DNA from: Rhizobium rhizoryzae
GTDB taxonomy: Bacteria; Pseudomonadota; Alphaproteobacteria; Rhizobiales; Rhizobiaceae
Reading direction: 5' to 3'
DNA length: 64,000 nt
NCBI RefSeq assembly: GCF_011046895.1
Contig: NZ_CP049249.1
Span: 1,026,501-1,090,500 of the forward strand
Part shown: piece by piece, positions 52,662-60,728 of the stretch
Layout of the letters: every line of letters starts with the position of its first letter
Position numbering within the stretch: the stretch's first letter is position 1
Translations under genes and position numbers: made by a program
The notes under the pieces: model-generated
What the model saw: the letters and a program-made list of their open reading frames with translations, nothing else
Told to the model about the DNA's origin: nothing
Databases searched by the model: none

Positions 52662-54754
52662 TTAACCGGCCCTTCCTATCCTCGATCGCCTTTCGTCTGC
52701 CCTTTGCCATCGCCTTCATCTGCGCCTCGGTGGTGGTGCTTTCGGCGGTCGCTATCTACGGCCTGCAAAAGGCGCGTACCGAAATGGCGACCTACAGTCT
52801 GCAGGCCTTTTCGAGCCTTGCCAGAGCCTCACTCGTATCCCGTCAGGTTTCCGACCTGGTCTCGAGCGCTCCGTTCCTCATGAATGCGACGTCCCCCTAT
52901 CGGGTTTCCAGCGAAAGCCGGGCCGTTGTGGCGCAAGTGGATGGCTTGTTGCTGGCCATGGAGCCGCAGAAGGATGACGATTTTATCCGGGGGTTCTCCA
53001 ATCGGCATATTCGGGACCTGTTGCAGGAGATCCGTACCCAGACGCTGGCGCTGGCAGCGGATGCAGAGGCCGCGCAGGCGCGCAAGGCTGATGCGGCGGC
53101 AGCTCTCGGCGAGATTGCGACAGGCCGCAATATTGCCGATCTCGAATTGCGGCGGCGGCTGAACACCATTGTACAATCGGCTTCCAATTCCGACAGCCTG
53201 TTCCAGCTTGGTGAGTTGAAGCGCCGCTACGTCTCGGAAACCGCGCTTTTCAAAAGTCTGGTCGATGCGGGTCCCAGCCTGCCGCTGGCAGAGCTTCAAC
53301 CCTACGAGCGGGTTTTTCAGGCACAAACAGAATATCTCCTGGAAATGTTTTCGATCCGGGGCGCTGTGGCACGGCTCCATTCCGTCTCCCGCGACTTGTC
53401 GCATGCAACCGAGATGCAGACGGAAGCGGTGGCGAGAGGGTTGAATGAAGGGCTCACCTCCGCATCCAACGCGCTCAGTCGCCTGCTGATCATGGTCGCG
53501 CTCGCTTCGCTGCTGGTGCTGGTACTGGCGACGATTTCAATCCGCTCGGTGATGCGGGTATCGCGCGGGATTGTTGCCTTGTCGAACGGCATGAATGCGC
53601 TGGCCAAAGGCGAGCACAATGTCGGCCTTCCTGTCTATGCGGGCAGCGAAACGGAACTGGTACACCTGTCTGACGCTTTCCGCGCCTTCAAGGAGAGCGT
53701 CGATCGGGTGACGCGCTTGCGCCGCACGGCAGAGGCGGCTGCCCGTACCATTCGCTCTACGTTCCGTACCATGAATGAGGGGATCGCGCTTTTCGACGCG
53801 ACGGGTCGCCCGATTACAATGAACCGACGGGTCATCGAACTTGTCGGTCGCACCGGTTCCTCACGCAAGTTCTCTCTGCGTCGTTTTGTCGAGACGATTC
53901 CGGAAATCGATCCCGCTCTTCTGCCGACACAGGGCGACCCCGGCGCGTTGATCGAGCGTTTCGTGGTCCGCCAGCGAACGCCTGACCAGCGGGTGATCGA
54001 AGTTGCGCTATCGCGCCAGCCGGATGGCGGTATCGTGCTGCTGGCTCGCGATGTCACCGCACTCGACCGTCAGGAGACGGAAGCCGCCAAGGCGCAGCGA
54101 CTGGATGGCTTCATGCGCATGACCCACCAGTTGAGCCATGAAGTCGGCAACATGATCGGCATCATAACGGGCAGCCTGGGCCTGCTGGAGCGTGAAGCCG
54201 GCTTCAACGAGCGCCAGAGACGGCATATCAACCGTATCCGCAAAGCCGCCGATCGCGGCAGCTCGCTTGCCAGCAGCATGTTGTCGATCGGTAGCCAGCA
54301 GCCGATCAACCCGGTCCTGATCGATATCGGCGCGGTGCTGAAAGGCATGATGGACGTGCTGGAAATTGCCGTCGGCAGCCGCAGCCGCGTTTCGTTGCAG
54401 CTTGAAGAGCCGCTTCCTCCTGTCGCGCTCGACGCCGCGCTCTTCGAGCAATCGATTCTCAACCTGTGCCTTAATTCGGCGGCTGCGATGCCTGATGGCG
54501 GAGAGATCACCGTACGTGCTCAGGTGCATGCATCGACACTGGTCGTATCGGTTCAGGATACCGGGCTTGGAATGAGTGCAGAAGCGATCGACCGGGCATT
54601 CGAGCCCTATTTCACCACACGGGGCAGCGATGGCGGGGCGGGACTGGGGCTTGCCGTCGTATACGGTTTCGTTCGCCAGAGCGGCGGCGAAGCAAACATA
54701 GCCTCGACGCTGAACGAGGGCACGACTGTCGAGCTTCGTTTTCCTGTTGGATAG
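52658..54754 (+). CDS. Membrane sensor histidine kinase with large periplasmic domain, HAMP and PAS
   Basis: 698 aa, TTG start at 52658 overlapping the regulator stop. Membrane helix 1 about 11-34 and helix 2 about 273-294 enclose a ~240-residue, mainly helical periplasmic domain. Then HAMP (about 295-355), a PAS-like segment (TFRTMNEGIALFDATGRPIT, ~368-470), phospho-acceptor His494 in LSHEVGNMIG, N-box LNLCLNSAAAM, and G-boxes DTGLGMS and GGAGLGLAVVYGF. The large helical periplasmic domain could dock a ligand-loaded binding protein, as in TorS/HptS-type systems. No second receiver or Hpt domain is seen. Confidence 0.9.
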   Translation: MINRPFLSSIAFRLPFAIAFICASVVVLSAVAIYGLQKARTEMATYSLQAFSSLARASLVSRQVSDLVSSAPFLMNATSPYRVSSESRAVVAQVDGLLLAMEPQKDDDFIRGFSNRHIRDLLQEIRTQTLALAADAEAAQARKADAAAALGEIATGRNIADLELRRRLNTIVQSASNSDSLFQLGELKRRYVSETALFKSLVDAGPSLPLAELQPYERVFQAQTEYLLEMFSIRGAVARLHSVSRDLSHATEMQTEAVARGLNEGLTSASNALSRLLIMVALASLLVLVLATISIRSVMRVSRGIVALSNGMNALAKGEHNVGLPVYAGSETELVHLSDAFRAFKESVDRVTRLRRTAEAAARTIRSTFRTMNEGIALFDATGRPITMNRRVIELVGRTGSSRKFSLRRFVETIPEIDPALLPTQGDPGALIERFVVRQRTPDQRVIEVALSRQPDGGIVLLARDVTALDRQETEAAKAQRLDGFMRMTHQLSHEVGNMIGIITGSLGLLEREAGFNERQRRHINRIRKAADRGSSLASSMLSIGSQQPINPVLIDIGAVLKGMMDVLEIAVGSRSRVSLQLEEPLPPVALDAALFEQSILNLCLNSAAAMPDGGEITVRAQVHASTLVVSVQDTGLGMSAEAIDRAFEPYFTTRGSDGGAGLGLAVVYGFVRQSGGEANIASTLNEGTTVELRFPVG

Positions 54755-54759
54755 GGATT

Positions 54760-54791
54760 GGATCTGACCACCGAACTGGGTGGTCAGATCC
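54760..54791. terminator. Terminator between convergent kinase and ribB genes
   Basis: Perfect 13-bp stem GGATCTGACCACC / GGTGGTCAGATCC with a 6-nt loop, then TTCTACTT on the plus strand. Placed 6 bp after the kinase stop and 8 bp before the ribB stop, it can serve both. Confidence 0.7.
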
Positions 54792-54798
54792 TTCTACT

Positions 54799-55440
54799 TC
54801 AGGCCGCGACGGATGTCCTGGCCTTCGCCGCGTCTCTGTCGTTCAGGTAGGTGATCAGATCCTCGATCGCGATCAGCGGCAGACCATGTTCTTTCGCGAA
54901 GATCTGCAGGTCGGGAAGGCGGGCCATGGTGCCGTCATCCTTCGCCACTTCGCAAATGACACCGGCCGGAAAACGACCTGCCAGCTTGCACAGCTCGACG
55001 GCCGCCTCTGTATGGCCGGGACGCGCGCGTACACCACCCTGCTTGGCGCGCAATGGGAACATGTGTCCCGGACGTGCAAACTCCTCCGGCTTCGATTTGG
55101 GATCCACAAGTGCGCGTACAGTCGCTGCACGATCGGCAGCAGAGATGCCCGTCGTCGTTCCCGGCAGGTAGTCTACCGATACGGTGAACGCCGTTTTGTG
55201 CAGCTCTGTATTGTTGGGCACCATCAACGGCAGTTCGAGTTGATCGATACGCTCACCCTCCATTGCGATGCAGACGAGGCCGCGCGCCTTGTTCATCATG
55301 AAAGCAATGTGTTCGGAGGTGGTGGAATCAGCAGCGACGATGATGTCGCCTTCATTCTCGCGGCTATGATCGTCGACCACGATGATCATCTTGCCGCTTT
55401 CGATTGCGGCGACCGCTTCTTCAATACTGGAAAAACTCAT
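54799..55440 (-). CDS. ribB: 3,4-dihydroxy-2-butanone 4-phosphate synthase
   Basis: Converts ribulose 5-phosphate to the four-carbon riboflavin precursor plus formate. The ATG at 55440 (MSFSSIEEAVAAI) gives 213 aa, the length of stand-alone RibB; there is no GTP cyclohydrolase II domain. DDHSRENEGDIIVAAD at 25-40 holds the Mg/substrate acidic residues, and RPGHTEAAVELCKL carries the catalytic His. The longer open frame runs through the FMN riboswitch and is spurious. Expression is predicted to fall when FMN is plentiful. Confidence 0.93.
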   Translation of the reverse strand: MSFSSIEEAVAAIESGKMIIVVDDHSRENEGDIIVAADSTTSEHIAFMMNKARGLVCIAMEGERIDQLELPLMVPNNTELHKTAFTVSVDYLPGTTTGISAADRAATVRALVDPKSKPEEFARPGHMFPLRAKQGGVRARPGHTEAAVELCKLAGRFPAGVICEVAKDDGTMARLPDLQIFAKEHGLPLIAIEDLITYLNDRDAAKARTSVAA

Positions 55441-55576
55441 TTCAACTTGCCTTTCAAGGGTTAAGCCATTTCTGGCTGCGTTCTTTGCGTATCCTTTCGG
55501 GAACACGCGAAAACTGCCCTTGGGCGAACAGGCATTCACACGCGCAGGCCACGGCGGCCCGAGCGCACTCTGCTTG

Positions 55577-55710
55577 CTCTCTTCCATCCGGACTATACCG
55601 TCGGCTCCGGAGTTGCACCGGATCTGCTGACCCTTCACCTCATCAGCGAAGGCGCTCGCGGGCTTGAGGTTTGCACCTTTTACCGCCGGTGGGGAATTTC
55701 GCCCCGCCCT
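55577..55710 (-). promoter_or_regulatory. FMN riboswitch (RFN element)
   Basis: Read on the minus strand it begins AGGGCGGGGCGAAATTCCCC, continues ACCGGCGGTAAA, and ends GATCCGGTGCAACTCCGGAG, CCGACGGTATAGTCCGGATG, GAAGAGAG. These are the conserved P1 and junction blocks of the six-stem RFN element. It lies 137 bp upstream of the ribB start. The intervening leader (55441-55576) must contain the expression platform; no obvious T-run terminator was seen, so control of translation initiation is likelier than attenuation. Confidence 0.95.
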
Positions 55711-55722
55711 GAGAACATCTAC

Positions 55723-55752
55723 AAGATAGGTAGATCATCGTCTCTATTGCAA
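55723..55752 (-). promoter_or_regulatory. Candidate promoter of the ribB leader
   Basis: On the minus strand TTGCAA (55752-55747), 18-bp spacer, TATCTT (55728-55723), placing the start of transcription about 7 bp or so before the riboswitch 5' end at 55710. Confidence 0.5.
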
Positions 55753-55784
55753 GTACTTTTGTGAAGATATCGGTACGGAAACTG

Positions 55785-56561
55785 TTAACGGTCAAAAAAT
55801 TCGCGCCATTGGTTTTCGCCGACAGAACAGTCCGATTTGGGTTCTGTCGCGATCTTCCAGACGTCGGCCGGTGGTTGCAGCCCGCTGACTTCCATGATCA
55901 GCTTGCGCCGAACGGCCACTTCGAAATCCTCGATCTTTTGAACCGGCAGGACGAAGGATCCCGGTCCACCGATGACGCAATCCTTGTAATATCGATCAAG
56001 GCCCGTCGTTGTGCCCGAAGGACGCAATACCAGCGCCAAGCCATTGATAATGATGCCGGACGCTATGGCCTGATCGCGTGCAGTTTCGACAGGGCCGCCC
56101 ATATTGTTCGGGCCATCGCCTGACACATCGATCACCTTGCGCATTCCTTCGAACCGGTTTCCACCGATCGTCGATGTACCAAAGGTAATAGCAGCGGATA
56201 TGGATGTGCGCCTTTGTGTGGCAATCGGCCTTGCCGCCAGTTTATCTGCGAAAGCTTTTGCATCCGCGCCGGTTTCGATGATTTGCCAATCGAGAACGGA
56301 AGACGGGTCCACTTCGCCCGCCCATTCATAATAGGTGATGGCGATCTTGCCGATCAGCCCCATTTTCACGGCATTGATGAAGTCTGGATGCTGAAGAGCC
56401 GCAACATAGCCTTCACGCTGTATCCTGACCTCTTCATAGTCCATGGAGCGGGATGTATCGACGGCGAGAACCAGTTCGACATCCACCTCATTTCCGCGCG
56501 TTGCAACGGGGAGGCTATGAAGGCTGGTCAGGCTCAAGAGGACTGCAAGTGTGGAAAGCAT
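55785..56561 (-). CDS. DUF1194 protein with von Willebrand factor A fold
   Basis: 258 aa with an N-terminal signal peptide (MLSTLAVLLSLTSLHSLPVA), so probably periplasmic. The MIDAS metal site is present: AVDTSRSMD near 36-44 (DxSxS), a Thr in RRTSISAAI near 120, and VIDVSGDGPNN near 145-155. Length and ending match the family, whose function is unknown. The ATG at 56561 is preferred over an extended start that lacks a signal peptide. It stands alone between ribB and the Lrp gene. Confidence 0.83.
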   Translation of the reverse strand: MLSTLAVLLSLTSLHSLPVATRGNEVDVELVLAVDTSRSMDYEEVRIQREGYVAALQHPDFINAVKMGLIGKIAITYYEWAGEVDPSSVLDWQIIETGADAKAFADKLAARPIATQRRTSISAAITFGTSTIGGNRFEGMRKVIDVSGDGPNNMGGPVETARDQAIASGIIINGLALVLRPSGTTTGLDRYYKDCVIGGPGSFVLPVQKIEDFEVAVRRKLIMEVSGLQPPADVWKIATEPKSDCSVGENQWREFFDR

Positions 56562-56669
56562 GGCATTCTCTTCACAAGCATTCGGATATTCGCAACTGTA
56601 ACACAGGTTGCGCCCAGCACGAGTGAGCGAATGAACAGCCATTTCACATTTCGGTGAAAGCTTAGGCTC

Positions 56670-57149
56670 TCACAGTTTAGTCAGGTCGGTTGGCCGGTTC
56701 TGGAGTATGGCCTCCATCGAGAAGAAGCCGGTAACGGTCGAGAAGTCGAAGTCGGTGATGAGCTTCTGATAGAAGGCGTCATAGCCGCGCATTCCGCGCG
56801 TCACCACTTTCAGCAGATAATCCCAGTCCCCGCCAATGCGATAGAAATCCACCACCTCCGGCAATTTGTCGACATGCTTGCGAAATGCCTCTGCCCAATC
56901 CTTGGAATGATGACGCGTGCGGATCATGACGAAGACGGTGAGATCGAGGCCTACTGCGGGGAGATCGACTGACGCCTGTGACCCGGTAATGACGCCGCTT
57001 TCCTGCAATCGCTGCAGCCGCCGTCCGCAGGCGTTTTGGGACAAGCCAACTTGCTCAGCCAACTCTCGCTGCGAAAGAGCTCCATTGATTTGCAAACATG
57101 TGAGAATGCGCCGATCAATGCTATCGATTTTCGCGATTTCTTGGGTCAT
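56670..57149 (-). CDS. Lrp/AsnC-family transcriptional regulator
   Basis: 159 aa from the ATG at 57149 (MTQEIAKIDSIDRRIL). N-terminal helix-turn-helix (QINGALSQRELAEQVGLSQNACGRRLQRLQESGVI, about 21-55; quoted in parts as LSQRELAEQVGLSQNACGRR) and a C-terminal RAM domain with VVDFYRIGGDWDYLLKVVTR near 100-119. Divergent from the class V aminotransferase-like gene 98 bp away, its likely target, probably responsive to an amino acid. Confidence 0.9.
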   Translation of the reverse strand: MTQEIAKIDSIDRRILTCLQINGALSQRELAEQVGLSQNACGRRLQRLQESGVITGSQASVDLPAVGLDLTVFVMIRTRHHSKDWAEAFRKHVDKLPEVVDFYRIGGDWDYLLKVVTRGMRGYDAFYQKLITDFDFSTVTGFFSMEAILQNRPTDLTKL

Positions 57150-57247
57150 TTGAAACAAGCTCCAGCAGAATTTGGCGAAAATAGATGATGAAACCACCGT
57201 CCTGCAATCGCTAACTTTACCTCACAGGATTCGAGGGGAGTTTCATC

Positions 57248-58696
57248 ATGGATCAGGGCGTTCAACAGCCGATCAGCGCACTAGCCAGGTTTGAGCAGTC
57301 GCTGATGCGACCGGATATCATTGCGGATCTGGCGAATGGCCTGATCGGGCGCGATGCCGTTGTGGATGGCCCGTTCGGGATCAAACCGCTTGTCTATGCG
57401 GATTATGTCGCATCCGGTCGGGCACTCATGCAGGTTGAGCAGTTCGTACTCGAGCAAGTGCTTCCGTATTACGCGAACAGCCATACCGAGGCTTCCTTTT
57501 GCGGGAGCACCATAACACGTATGCGCCGTGAGGCGCGCAGCCGCATCGGCGAAATCTGTGGCGCCGATTCCCGTTATGCGGTCATCTTCACGGGCTCTGG
57601 GGCTACGGCTGGGCTTAACCGTCTCGTCAAGCTTTTCGGCGCGGATCTGGCAAACACGCGGGTTATCCTCGGCCCTTACGAGCATCACTCCAATATCCTG
57701 CCATGGCGTGAGTCTGGTGCTGATATTATCGAGTTGCCGGAAGCGGAAGATGGCGGTCCCGATCTTGAAGCCCTGTCGCAGTGCTTGGCGGAGTCCAGCC
57801 GGTTTGACCGCGTGATCTGCAGCTTCTCGGCAGCTTCTAACGTTACGGGGATCGTGACGGATGTCGCGACAGTCACCCGAATGGTCAAAGCCTCCGGCGC
57901 AGTCATGATCTGGGATTACGCCGGTGCCGGGCCCTATGTACCGATCCGGATGGTGCCGTCCATTGAGGCCGAAATCGATGCCATCGTGGTCTCGCCGCAC
58001 AAATTCATCGGTGGACCCGGCGCTTCGGGTATCATGATCGTTCGCCGCGATGCGGTCGGTCGTGATCTGCCGACCTGGCCTGGTGGAGGGACTGTGCGCT
58101 TCGTGTCATCCCATGGGCACGACTACGCCCAGAATCTCGAGGCGCGTGAGGAAGCCGGCACGCCGAACGTGGTTGGCGATATCCGTGCAGCCCTTGCCTT
58201 CATGGTGAAGGAGGCTATCGGGGCCGACTATATGAGGGAGCGGCAGCAGGAATTGCGTCAGCGCGCACTTTCAGCGTGGCGGGCGCATCCGAACATCGAG
58301 CTGCTCGGCAATCTGGACACGGACCGTCTGCCGATCTTCTCGTTCCGTCTTCGCGACGGGCAGGGAGGTTATGTGCACCAGCAACTGGCAACGCGTATGT
58401 TGAGCGACCGCTTCGGTATTCAGGCGCGCGGCGGCTGTGCCTGCGCCGGGCCTTATGTGCATCGATTGCTGAATATCAGCGATGAGGAGTCAGACCGTCT
58501 GCGCGCTGCAATCCTCGCTGGCGAAGAAATGGAAAAGCCGGGCTTCGTGCGCCTCAATTTCTCAGTTCTGCTGGATGACGCCAAGGTGGATTACATTCTG
58601 GCAAACGTCATCCAGCTTGCCAGCGACGCCCTGAGCTTTGGAGAGGTTTACGGTTTCGATCCGGCGCGCGCCATCTTTTTCCCGAAGGCGGCCTGA
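57248..58696 (+). CDS. Class V aminotransferase-fold PLP enzyme (cysteine-desulfurase-like)
   Basis: 482 aa; ATG at 57248 after GGGGAG. Schiff-base Lys252 in VSPHKFIGGPGASG; FTGSGATAGLNRLVKLFG binds phosphate; GPYEHHSNILPWRE provides the stacking His; IWDYAGAGPYVPIRM holds the Asp. A C-terminal GGCACAGPYVHRLL contains two cysteines at the position of the desulfurase catalytic loop, so unlike the enzyme at 9633 a sulfur-transfer or Cys-dependent reaction is conceivable. Longer than IscS/SufS (~400 aa). Controlled by the divergent Lrp-type gene; natural substrate unknown. Confidence 0.78.
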   Translation: MDQGVQQPISALARFEQSLMRPDIIADLANGLIGRDAVVDGPFGIKPLVYADYVASGRALMQVEQFVLEQVLPYYANSHTEASFCGSTITRMRREARSRIGEICGADSRYAVIFTGSGATAGLNRLVKLFGADLANTRVILGPYEHHSNILPWRESGADIIELPEAEDGGPDLEALSQCLAESSRFDRVICSFSAASNVTGIVTDVATVTRMVKASGAVMIWDYAGAGPYVPIRMVPSIEAEIDAIVVSPHKFIGGPGASGIMIVRRDAVGRDLPTWPGGGTVRFVSSHGHDYAQNLEAREEAGTPNVVGDIRAALAFMVKEAIGADYMRERQQELRQRALSAWRAHPNIELLGNLDTDRLPIFSFRLRDGQGGYVHQQLATRMLSDRFGIQARGGCACAGPYVHRLLNISDEESDRLRAAILAGEEMEKPGFVRLNFSVLLDDAKVDYILANVIQLASDALSFGEVYGFDPARAIFFPKAA

Positions 58697-58699
58697 GGT

Positions 58700-59704
58700 T
58701 CATTTCTCTGCATCGCCCAGTGTGATCTCTGCCCGCAACTCGATGCGGCGGGCGAGATCCTTTCCGTTGCCGTTCATCGCTGCCAAGGCGAGTTGCGCCG
58801 CCTGTTCGCCAATGGCTCTGCGGGGTGATGTCGAGGTGGCAATTCGAACAGGCAGCGCGCTTGTTATCTCCAGCCCGTTGAAGCCTGCGATGAGAATGTC
58901 GCCTGGCACATCTCGCCCTAGCTTCATGCAGGCAAACAGGCTGCCTGCCGCCATATCGTCGTTCGAGCAATAGATGCAATCAAGATCCGGATGCCGCGCG
59001 AGCAGGCGTTCGGTCAGATCTCTCCCGAGCCGGGAAGATGAAGCGTCAAGACTGGTTTCGACCGAAACGAAGGTCAGGCCGTTATCCTGAAGGGCTGCCT
59101 CAAAACCGGCGCGGCGTTTGATGGCTCGTCGGTCACGGTCGACCGCACTGCCGATGTAGCCGATCCGTTTGCGGCCAGATGCAAGAATGGCCTCGGCCAT
59201 GTCGCGCCCTGCTTGTGTGTGGGAAAGACCAACCACGAAATCTATTGGCTCCCCGTCCAGGTCCATGATCTGAATGACGGGAATATCGCTCTGTCGCAGC
59301 AGTTTACGCGTCTCTTCCGGCTGATCCAACCCTGTAATGATGAGCGCTGCGGGCTTCCATGACAGCATGTTGCGGATGATGTCTCGTTCCTTGTCGAGGT
59401 CGTAATCGCTGACGCCGAAAACCGGCTGGAGGCCAGAGCCTTCCAATCCGCTGATGATGCCGCCAAGCACTTCCGGGAACACGATATTGGACATGCTGGG
59501 AATGACGACGCCTATGAGATTGGTCCGGCGCGACGATAAAGAAAGCGCAAGCTGATTGCCGACATAGCCCAGTTGCTCTGCTGCAACCTTGACCTTCTCG
59601 ATGCTCGCTGCGGATACATCGCGTGCGCCCCTGAGGGCTCGCGAGGCCGTCATTTTGCTGACACCGGCCCTAGCCGCCACCTCTTCCAATGTTGGCTGAC
59701 GCAT
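58700..59704 (-). CDS. LacI-family repressor of the threonate operon
   Basis: 334 aa. LacI helix-turn-helix at 4-24 (PTLEEVAARAGVSKMTASRA) with the hinge helix QLALSLSSRRTNLIGVV, then a periplasmic-binding-like effector domain (FNGLEITSALPVRIATSTSP, near the end). Sequence style is that of GntR/IdnR-type sugar-acid repressors. Divergent from ltnD across overlapping palindromes at 59767-59785. The inducer is probably threonate or a pathway intermediate. Confidence 0.9.
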   Translation of the reverse strand: MRQPTLEEVAARAGVSKMTASRALRGARDVSAASIEKVKVAAEQLGYVGNQLALSLSSRRTNLIGVVIPSMSNIVFPEVLGGIISGLEGSGLQPVFGVSDYDLDKERDIIRNMLSWKPAALIITGLDQPEETRKLLRQSDIPVIQIMDLDGEPIDFVVGLSHTQAGRDMAEAILASGRKRIGYIGSAVDRDRRAIKRRAGFEAALQDNGLTFVSVETSLDASSSRLGRDLTERLLARHPDLDCIYCSNDDMAAGSLFACMKLGRDVPGDILIAGFNGLEITSALPVRIATSTSPRRAIGEQAAQLALAAMNGNGKDLARRIELRAEITLGDAEK

Positions 59705-59766
59705 GTGCGAAATCCTGTTTTAGAAATTTCCCGGTTGACAGAGTTAACAATCACCTCATACGTTAC

Positions 59767-59785
59767 CGATACCGGTATCGATACC
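59767..59785. promoter_or_regulatory. LacI-type operator, two overlapping palindromes
   Basis: CGATACCGGTATCG (59767-59780) and GGTATCGATACC (59774-59785) are both perfect palindromes sharing 7 bp, with a further TTACCGATA upstream (59763-59771). The first has the central CG typical of LacI-family operators. Confidence 0.75.
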
Positions 59786-59819
59786 AGTGTCAAGCATGAT
59801 TGCGTTGGGAGGCGCCAGC

Positions 59820-60725
59820 ATGACGAGGCAAATGACAGCGACAGTCATCGGTCTAGGCTCCATGGGCTGGGGTGCCGCACTTTCCCTGTTGCGCGCGGGC
59901 TTCGATGTGAAGGGCGTGGATATCCGCAGCGACGTATTGGCCAGTTTCGAGAAGGAGGGCGGCAAAGCCTATCCGGACGCTGCCAGTGCTGGCGAAAGCG
60001 ACGTGGTTTTCGTCTTCGTCGTGAACTCCCGGCAGGCCGAAGAGGTTCTGTTCGGTGAGCGAGGCGCGCTGAAATCTGCCAAGGCTGGCACCGTATTTCT
60101 TCTCTGTGTCACCATGGCACCCACTGCCACTATGGAACTTGCTGAGCGGCTGAGCAGCGCGGGTATGCAGGTCATCGATGCGCCGGTGTCCGGCGGTCAT
60201 ATCAAGGCTTTGGCGGGCGAAATCACGGTCATGGCTTCAGGGCCCGACCAAGCGTTCGACCATGCAGCCGCGGCGCTGGATGCCGTATCAGCAAAGGTAT
60301 TCCGGCTTGGCTCGGAGGTCGGTCTCGGCTCCAAGGTCAAGATGATCAACCAGTTGCTGGCGGGTGTCCATATCGCGGCAACGGCGGAGGCGCTGACTTT
60401 GGCTGCCGCCGAAGGCCTCGATCTCCGAACCGTATTCGACGTCATTCGCGTGTCTGCAGGCTCCTCCTGGATGTTCGAAAACAGGGGGGCGCACATTGTG
60501 GATGGCGACTACACGCCACGTTCGGCGGTCAACATCTTCGTCAAGGATCTCGGTATCGTGACCAGCGAGGCTGACAAGGCAGGTGCCAGCACGCCGCTCA
60601 GTGCAGCCGCACTGGCCCTGTTCAAGGAAGCAACTGAGTCCGGTCTCGGACTGGAGGATGATGCAGCGGTGGCGAAGATCCTGGCAGAACGTGCATCCAT
60701 CAAGCTTCCTGGCATGGAGGGATAA
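59820..60725 (+). CDS. ltnD: L-threonate dehydrogenase
   Basis: Oxidises L-threonate at C2 to 2-oxotetronate with NAD+. The ATG at 59820 after GGGAGG gives 301 aa, the family length. Beta-hydroxyacid dehydrogenase features: GLGSMGWGAAL at 11-21, substrate loop DAPVSGGHIKAL near 120-131, and catalytic Lys174 in GSKVKMINQ. Assignment among the family rests on the following otnK-otnC-otnI genes, which is the published L-threonate operon order. Confidence 0.9.
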   Translation: MTRQMTATVIGLGSMGWGAALSLLRAGFDVKGVDIRSDVLASFEKEGGKAYPDAASAGESDVVFVFVVNSRQAEEVLFGERGALKSAKAGTVFLLCVTMAPTATMELAERLSSAGMQVIDAPVSGGHIKALAGEITVMASGPDQAFDHAAAALDAVSAKVFRLGSEVGLGSKVKMINQLLAGVHIAATAEALTLAAAEGLDLRTVFDVIRVSAGSSWMFENRGAHIVDGDYTPRSAVNIFVKDLGIVTSEADKAGASTPLSAAALALFKEATESGLGLEDDAAVAKILAERASIKLPGMEG

Positions 60726-60728
60726 TCT

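Noticed and set aside
55441..55638. Extended N-terminus of RibB
   Set aside because: It would translate part of the FMN riboswitch and its leader; RibB family length and N-terminus fit the ATG at 55440.
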